NCBI GenBank assembly: GCA_015488785.1
Contig: WFNC01000238.1
Coordinates: forward strand, 1 to 9,852
From: Flavobacteriales bacterium
GTDB taxonomy: Bacteria; Bacteroidota; Bacteroidia; Flavobacteriales_D; Parvicellaceae
Length of the DNA stretch: 9,852 bases
Direction of reading: 5' to 3'
Made by a program: the position numbers and the translations under genes. Positions within the stretch are counted from its first letter, which is position 1; each line of letters begins with the position of its first letter. Shown here in pieces: positions 6,601 to 9,852 of the stretch. The notes below the pieces were generated by a model. That model made no database searches. It was not told where the DNA came from and saw nothing but the letters and a program-made list of their open reading frames with translations.

Positions 6601-8490
6601 TTATTTTAGCGTATCAGGCTCTAAATAAAGTTCTCCTCCTTTGCTTTTGAATTCTTCTGTTTTTGCTTTCATCCCCTCTTCTATTGCTTTTTCTGGATTT
6701 AAGCCATGCTCATTTGCATAATCTCTTACATCTTGTGAAATTTTCATAGAACAGAAATTTGGACCACACATTGAACAAAAGTGAGCCACTTTAGCATTTA
6801 CCCCAGGCAATGTTTCATCGTGGTATGCTCTTGCAGTATCAGGATCTAAAGCCAAATTGAATTGATCTTCCCAACGGAACTCGAAACGAGCTAAACTCAT
6901 TGCGTTGTCTCTAATTTGAGCTCCAGGAAATCCTTTTGCTAAATCTGCTGCATGAGCGGCAATTTTGTAAGTTATCACTCCTTCTTTAACATCGTCTCTG
7001 TTTGGTAATCCCAAATGTTCTTTTGGAGTAACATAGCAAAGCATTGCTGTTCCATACCATCCGATATTGGCAGCTCCAATTGCTGAAGTAATATGATCGT
7101 AACCTGGTGCTATATCTTGTGTCAATGGTCCTAAAGTGTAGAAAGGTGCATCATAACAATCCTTTAATTCTTTGTCCATGTTTTCTTTTATCATTTGCAA
7201 TGGAACATGTCCTGGACCTTCTATCATAACTTGCACATCGTGTTCCCAAGCTATTTTTGTTAATTCCCCTAGTGTTTCTAATTCAGCAAATTGTGCGGCA
7301 TCATTTGCGTCAGCAATTGATCCTGGTCGTAACCCGTCTCCTAGTGAAAAACCGACATCATAAGTTTTCATGATTTCACAAATCTCTTCGAAATGAGTAT
7401 ATAAGAAACTTTCTTTGTGATGCGCTAAACACCATTTAGCCATAATTGATCCTCCACGAGAAACAATTCCTGTTACACGATTTGCTGTCATTGGAACATA
7501 ACGTAAAAGAACTCCTGCATGAATTGTAAAATAATCAACCCCTTGTTCTGCTTGTTCGATTAATGTATCTCTAAACAATTCCCAAGTTAAATCTTCTGCT
7601 TTTCCGTTTACTTTTTCTAACGCTTGATAAATAGGTACTGTTCCAATTGCAACAGGAGAATTACGAATAATCCACTCTCTTGTTTCATGAATATTTTTTC
7701 CTGTACTCAAATCCATTACCGTATCAGCTCCCCAACGTGTTGCCCAAACCAATTTTTCTACTTCTTCTTCGATAGAAGATGTAACGGCTGAGTTTCCAAT
7801 ATTAGCATTAATTTTAACCAAAAAATTACGTCCAATAATCATTGGTTCTGTTTCTGGATGATTAATATTGTTTGGTAAAACTGCTCTTCCTGATGCGATT
7901 TCTGAACGGACAAATTCTGGTGTAATTTCTTTTGGAATATTTGCTCCCCAACTAAATCCTGGATGTTGGTTAATTTTTCCTTTATATTCTTGTAAACGTT
8001 GGTTTTCTCTAATTGCTACGTATTCCATTTCTGGCGTAATAATTCCTTTTTTAGCATAATGCATTTGTGTTACATTTGCTCCTTTTTTGGCTCTTAATGG
8101 TTTTTGTAAATGCTGAAAGCGTAAATGAGATAATTCGCTATTCGCCAATCTTTCTTTTCCATATTCAGATGATATTCCGTCCATTTCTTCAACATCTCCT
8201 CTATCCAAAATCCACTGTTTTCTAATTGATGGAATTCCTTTTCTAACATCTATTTCGATAGAAGGGTCGGTATAAGGTCCTGAAGTATCATAAATGGTAA
8301 TTGGAGCATTCTCTTTTTTAGAAAACGTTCCTTCAGAAAACATTGCTCCTGAATCTGCCAATGAAATTTCTCTCATTGCAACTTTTATGTCTTTATGTAT
8401 TTTTCCATTGACATAAATTTTTTCTGACCCAGGAAATGGATCTCTCGTAATGTTCGATGTTGAACTTGGTATATATTCTTTTTTTGCCAT
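6601..8490 (-). CDS. thiC: Phosphomethylpyrimidine synthase ThiC
   Basis: ThiC is a radical SAM enzyme that rearranges aminoimidazole ribotide into HMP phosphate, the pyrimidine precursor of thiamine, in the cytoplasm. The 629-residue product is the normal full length. The C-terminal cluster motif CSMCGPNFC supplies C572, C575 and C580 (CX2CX4C) for the 4Fe-4S centre. The (beta/alpha)8 core is recognisable from about 228 (NANIGNSAVTSSIEEE) through GADTVMDLSTG at 254-264, EGPGHVP at 424-430 and YHDETLPG at 556-563. H428 and H492 have the 64-residue spacing of the family's metal-ligand histidines. The ATG at 8490 gives the usual N-terminus. It lies 24 bases downstream of thiS in one operon and is followed at once by a terminator, so no further thiamine gene is attached. 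No frameshift or missing key residue was seen. Confidence 0.98.
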   Translation of the reverse strand: MAKKEYIPSSTSNITRDPFPGSEKIYVNGKIHKDIKVAMREISLADSGAMFSEGTFSKKENAPITIYDTSGPYTDPSIEIDVRKGIPSIRKQWILDRGDVEEMDGISSEYGKERLANSELSHLRFQHLQKPLRAKKGANVTQMHYAKKGIITPEMEYVAIRENQRLQEYKGKINQHPGFSWGANIPKEITPEFVRSEIASGRAVLPNNINHPETEPMIIGRNFLVKINANIGNSAVTSSIEEEVEKLVWATRWGADTVMDLSTGKNIHETREWIIRNSPVAIGTVPIYQALEKVNGKAEDLTWELFRDTLIEQAEQGVDYFTIHAGVLLRYVPMTANRVTGIVSRGGSIMAKWCLAHHKESFLYTHFEEICEIMKTYDVGFSLGDGLRPGSIADANDAAQFAELETLGELTKIAWEHDVQVMIEGPGHVPLQMIKENMDKELKDCYDAPFYTLGPLTQDIAPGYDHITSAIGAANIGWYGTAMLCYVTPKEHLGLPNRDDVKEGVITYKIAAHAADLAKGFPGAQIRDNAMSLARFEFRWEDQFNLALDPDTARAYHDETLPGVNAKVAHFCSMCGPNFCSMKISQDVRDYANEHGLNPEKAIEEGMKAKTEEFKSKGGELYLEPDTLK

Positions 8491-8514
8491 TCTAATATAA
8501 TTTTAGTCTTTTGA

Positions 8515-8721
8515 TTAACCTCCTTGTGTCGCTGTAATAATTATAATTTCGTCGTTATCTTGTAATTCAATCTGCTTCCAATTTTCTTTTTGTATCACTG
8601 CTTGATTTAGTGCTACGGCAATACCTCCTGTATTTGCTAAATTATTTTGTTCTAAAAAAAGTTCTAAAGATACACTTTGAGTTAGCTTGACAACTTGTCC
8701 GTTTAATTTTATTGCTACCAT
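8515..8721 (-). CDS. thiS: Sulfur carrier protein ThiS
   Basis: ThiS is a small ubiquitin-like protein whose C-terminal Gly is adenylated (by ThiF or a relative) and converted to a thiocarboxylate that gives sulfur to thiazole synthase ThiG. The 68-residue product has the expected length, the family segment GIAVALNQAVIQKENW at 33-48, a late acidic turn (QDNDEI at 54-59) before the last strand, and the essential C-terminal GG at 67-68. The AGGAGGT at its 3' end encodes the Gly-Gly tail and lies about 30 bases from the thiC start, too far to act as its ribosome site. thiS is the first gene of the thiS-thiC unit. Its leader shows no Shine-Dalgarno sequence and no TPP riboswitch. ThiG, ThiF and ThiH are not in the window and must be elsewhere if the pathway is complete. 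Confidence 0.95.
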   Translation of the reverse strand: MVAIKLNGQVVKLTQSVSLELFLEQNNLANTGGIAVALNQAVIQKENWKQIELQDNDEIIIITATQGG

Positions 8722-8754
8722 TTATAATTCAATTTATTACAAAACTTTTGGGTG

Positions 8755-8781
8755 CAATGATATAAATACATTCAAACCAAA
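8755..8781 (-). promoter_or_regulatory. Possible thiS-thiC promoter
   Basis: On the minus strand TATCATTG (8762-8755) matches 7 of 8 bases of TAnnTTTG, with a TTTG upstream at 8781-8778. The 15-base spacing is shorter than the usual 19-21, so this is tentative. If right, the leader is only about 25-30 bases, too short for a TPP riboswitch. Confidence 0.25.
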
Positions 8782-8824
8782 TAGCTTTTCTATTTTTTGA
8801 ATTTTTCTTTTTCCCTATTCTGTC

Positions 8825-8903
8825 GTTGTAAAATATTGTACTAACTGGTTACAACATTTATTTTACACCTAAGTTTTGAAAAAAAAATTTTAAATTTTCA
8901 AAA
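8825..8903. repeat. Two AT-rich inverted repeats upstream of thiS
   Basis: GTTGTAA (8825-8831) is complementary to TTACAAC (8849-8855), and TTTTGAAAA (8874-8882) to TTTTCAAAA (8895-8903). Both lie in the divergent region between thiS and the short ORF. The second consists almost wholly of A and T runs and could arise by composition. Neither is followed by a terminator-like T tract after a GC stem. Confidence 0.35.
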
Positions 8904-8916
8904 AAAACGATCTGTA

Positions 8917-9126
8917 TTGAATATTAAGCTGAGTCATAAAAAAACAATTCTCACAAAATTATTTTCTCTACTTTTCCTTACGCTAGTATTAACTAGTTCA
9001 AGTATTAAGAGTATTTCTCAGCCTAAAAAAGCACCTCTAAAGTTTGAGGTAAAGGTAAGCAGACTAATTTACTTTGGTGTTATAAAAAGATTAACATTAT
9101 GTCTAAAATATAAACATAAATGTTAG
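8917..9126 (+). CDS. Doubtful short ORF with signal-peptide-like N-terminus, possibly a gene remnant
   Basis: This 69-codon frame has no ATG; the only usable start is TTG at 8917, and the frame is closed upstream by TAA at 8842-8844. The first 35 residues look like a good export signal: lysines at 8-9 and 14, a hydrophobic run KLFSLLFLTLVLTSSS, and a plausible cut before Gln in SISQPKK. After that only about 34 basic residues follow, ending in KHKC, with no recognised domain. The other two frames hit stops within a few codons of the signal region, so no simple frameshift restores a longer protein. It may be the decayed start of a lost secreted protein, a very small secreted peptide, or chance. 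No clear promoter or ribosome site was found. Confidence 0.3.
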   Translation: MNIKLSHKKTILTKLFSLLFLTLVLTSSSIKSISQPKKAPLKFEVKVSRLIYFGVIKRLTLCLKYKHKC

Positions 9127-9190
9127 ATTTCACGAAGTTTGGTGTGAGTTATTCTAATTTATAGATTCCCAAAGTTTAACATGCTAGTTC

Positions 9191-9319
9191 TGTAAAATGT
9201 ACAGCGTATTGTGTAGAATACACCTAAACAAAAGGTTCTCCCGAGTTTAGAGTACGCAGTATAATTTATAAGTACTACAATGTTTAATACGCTAAATGTT
9301 TGTTTTTGTAAAATATACA
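9191..9319. repeat. 13-base near-identical direct repeats flanking the structured segment
   Basis: TGTAAAATGTACA (9191-9203) and TGTAAAATATACA (9307-9319) differ at one base and bracket the inverted-repeat cluster. A partial match, TTGTAAAATAT, occurs at 8827-8837. The sequence is AT-rich, so chance is possible, but the placement on both sides of the structured core is notable. Confidence 0.4.
9203..9293. other. Four-way-junction-forming sequence (structured RNA or recombination-type site)
   Basis: An outer 8-pair stem (AGCGTATT 9203-9210 with AATACGCT 9286-9293) encloses three perfect helices that abut one another with no spare base. They are GTGTA 9211-9215 with TACAC 9219-9223, CTAAAC 9224-9229 with GTTTAG 9245-9250, and AGTAC 9251-9255 with GTACT 9272-9276. 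The last loop contains TATAATTTATA, itself nearly palindromic. After two unpaired bases on each side, the outer stem may continue with six weaker pairs (9195-9200 with 9296-9301, two of them G-T). The layout resembles a cloverleaf but lacks tRNA signature bases. The strand is undetermined and the function unknown. Confidence 0.4.
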
Positions 9320-9389
9320 ATACTGTTGTTCATCATTATGTTGAGCGAAAATCCACTCAATATTCACAAATCAATTTTACTCAAAAAAA

Positions 9390-9415
9390 TTTAATAAACG
9401 ATTACGTTTAATAAA
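9390..9415. promoter_or_regulatory. Operator-like palindrome O1 for the TetR-family repressor
   Basis: TAAACG (9395-9400) and CGTTTA (9405-9410) are perfect inverted half-sites separated by 4 bases. The symmetry extends to 11-base arms with one mismatch, 26 bases overall. That size is typical of TetR-family operators. It overlaps the expected -33 position of the promoter, and binding there should repress it. Confidence 0.6.
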
Positions 9416-9425
9416 TACATTGTAC

Positions 9426-9433
9426 TATATTTA
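9426..9433 (+). promoter_or_regulatory. Probable -7 element of the TetR-family gene
   Basis: TATATTTA matches 7 of 8 bases of the Bacteroidota TAnnTTTG element and lies between the two palindromes. It predicts a transcription start near 9438-9440 and a leader of about 22 bases. A clear -33 TTG is not visible; that position falls within O1. Confidence 0.4.
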
Positions 9434-9438
9434 CACAA

Positions 9439-9456
9439 TTAAACGCAAACGTCTAA
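9439..9456. promoter_or_regulatory. Operator-like palindrome O2 for the TetR-family repressor
   Basis: TTAAACG (9439-9445) and CGTCTAA (9450-9456) are inverted half-sites with one mismatch and the same 4-base spacer and TAAACG core as O1. The centres of O1 and O2 are 45 bases apart. O2 covers the predicted transcription start, which fits autorepression. Confidence 0.55.
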
Positions 9457-9461
9457 ATAAT

Positions 9462-9852
9462 ATGCCCAAAATAATAGCAAAAAAACAAGATTGGATAAAT
9501 TTAGGTTACAAACTCTTTTCTGAGCAAGGAATATCAGGAATTGTTGTTGAAAAAATAGCGAAAAAACTAAAAGTAAATAAATCAAGTTTTTATTGGCATT
9601 TTAAAACTAAAAAAGAATTTATTGAACAGTTAACAGCATTTTGGGAGAATAATGAAACTGAACAAATAATTAAATTAGCAAATAATGAAAACACCCCAAG
9701 AGAAAAATTTGAAACATTAGTAAGTATCATTTACAAACAAAACCAATTCTTAGATTTTATCTTTTATTTAAAAAGATATGCTAAAAAAGAACAAAAAATT
9801 CAAATCGTTATTGATAAAATTGATAAGCAAAGAATTGAATATGTAAAGAACC
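9462..9852 (+). CDS. TetR/AcrR-family transcriptional regulator, 3' end outside the window
   Basis: The frame from ATG 9462 is open to the window edge, giving 130 complete codons of a protein that usually has about 190-200 residues. Residues 8-57 form the TetR N-terminal DNA-binding domain: WINLGYKLFSEQGISGIVVE at 11-30, then the helix-turn-helix KIAKKLKVNKSSFYWHF at 31-47, followed by KTKKEFIEQL. The rest is the start of the ligand-binding helical domain, which is too variable to indicate the inducer. It is lysine-rich, like many low-GC Flavobacteriia proteins. Two matching palindromes in its leader suggest it represses itself. Genes it might control probably lie to the right, since the region to its left is non-coding. 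The family call is firm; the target is unknown. Confidence 0.9.
   Translation, partial: MPKIIAKKQDWINLGYKLFSEQGISGIVVEKIAKKLKVNKSSFYWHFKTKKEFIEQLTAFWENNETEQIIKLANNENTPREKFETLVSIIYKQNQFLDFIFYLKRYAKKEQKIQIVIDKIDKQRIEYVKN

Larger units (their letters stand above)
9127..9461. other. Non-coding region before the TetR-family gene
   Basis: I see no protein gene here. It holds near-identical 13-base direct repeats, a cluster of abutting inverted repeats at 9203-9293, a small hairpin (TTGAG at 9341-9345 with CTCAA at 9356-9360), and the two operator-like palindromes with the likely promoter of the repressor gene. No tRNA T-loop sequence (GTTC-R-A-N-Y-C) was found. Confidence 0.55.

Noticed and set aside
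7172..8059. Two plus-strand ORFs of 63 codons within thiC
   Set aside because: They are shadows on the opposite strand of a full-length, well-conserved thiC.
8515..8525. AGGAGGT on the minus strand as a ribosome binding site for thiC
   Set aside because: It encodes the Gly-Gly end of ThiS and lies about 30 bases from the thiC start, too far to position a ribosome there.
8815..8885. Degenerate TPP riboswitch on the minus strand
   Set aside because: Only loose matches to the two ends are present. The core CTGAGA and ACCTGAT segments are absent and the spacing is too short.
9203..9293. tRNA gene suggested by the cloverleaf-like helices
   Set aside because: The D-loop and T-loop signature bases are missing, the D-like arm has a 3-base loop, and the helices abut in a way that does not match tRNA geometry.

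Overview
The window looks like chromosomal DNA from a low-GC member of the Bacteroidota, most likely class Flavobacteriia. The main evidence is a large secreted PKD/SprB-repeat protein ending in the gliding-motility-type (CHU_C, type B) sorting domain of the type IX secretion system. Supporting signs are promoter-like elements of the Bacteroidota type (TTG, about 20 bases, then TAnnTTTG), weak or absent Shine-Dalgarno sequences, and a lipoprotein signal on MsrA. No phage genes, transposase, CRISPR array, rRNA or canonical tRNA were seen.

Layout, left to right. (1) Bases 1-3799, plus strand: the 3' part of a gene for a repeat protein that looks like a beta-propeller, joined by a 4-base ATGA overlap to an 893-residue PKD/SprB protein with a T9SS type B C-terminal domain. 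The two are probably co-translated and act at or outside the outer membrane. (2) Bases 3948-4331: a small exported protein of unknown function. (3) Bases 4332-4665: a non-coding stretch with a 16-base perfect palindrome, overlapping inverted repeats that could form either of two hairpins, and a good promoter for the next gene. (4) Bases 4666-6524: lhgO (L-2-hydroxyglutarate oxidase family) and a lipoprotein-type msrA, 29 bases apart and probably one transcript. (5) Bases 6542-6582: a strong symmetrical hairpin with A and T tracts, serving as a shared terminator for convergent msrA and thiC. (6) Bases 6601-8721, minus strand: thiS-thiC, a two-gene thiamine unit. ThiC makes the pyrimidine half of thiamine and ThiS carries sulfur for the thiazole half; the other thiazole genes are not in the window. 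I see no TPP riboswitch in front of it. (7) Bases 8722-9461: largely non-coding, with a doubtful short signal-peptide ORF and a run of abutting inverted repeats that would fold into a four-way junction. (8) Bases 9462-9852: the start of a TetR-family repressor gene, preceded by two similar palindromes that are good operator candidates flanking its likely promoter.

Most of the genes are ordinary for this group. The parts worth a second look are non-coding: the nested inverted repeats before lhgO, the four-way-junction sequence at 9203-9293, and the paired operators before the TetR gene. The coupled pair of secreted proteins at the left end is also of interest. Nothing here can be called a new system with confidence from sequence reading alone.
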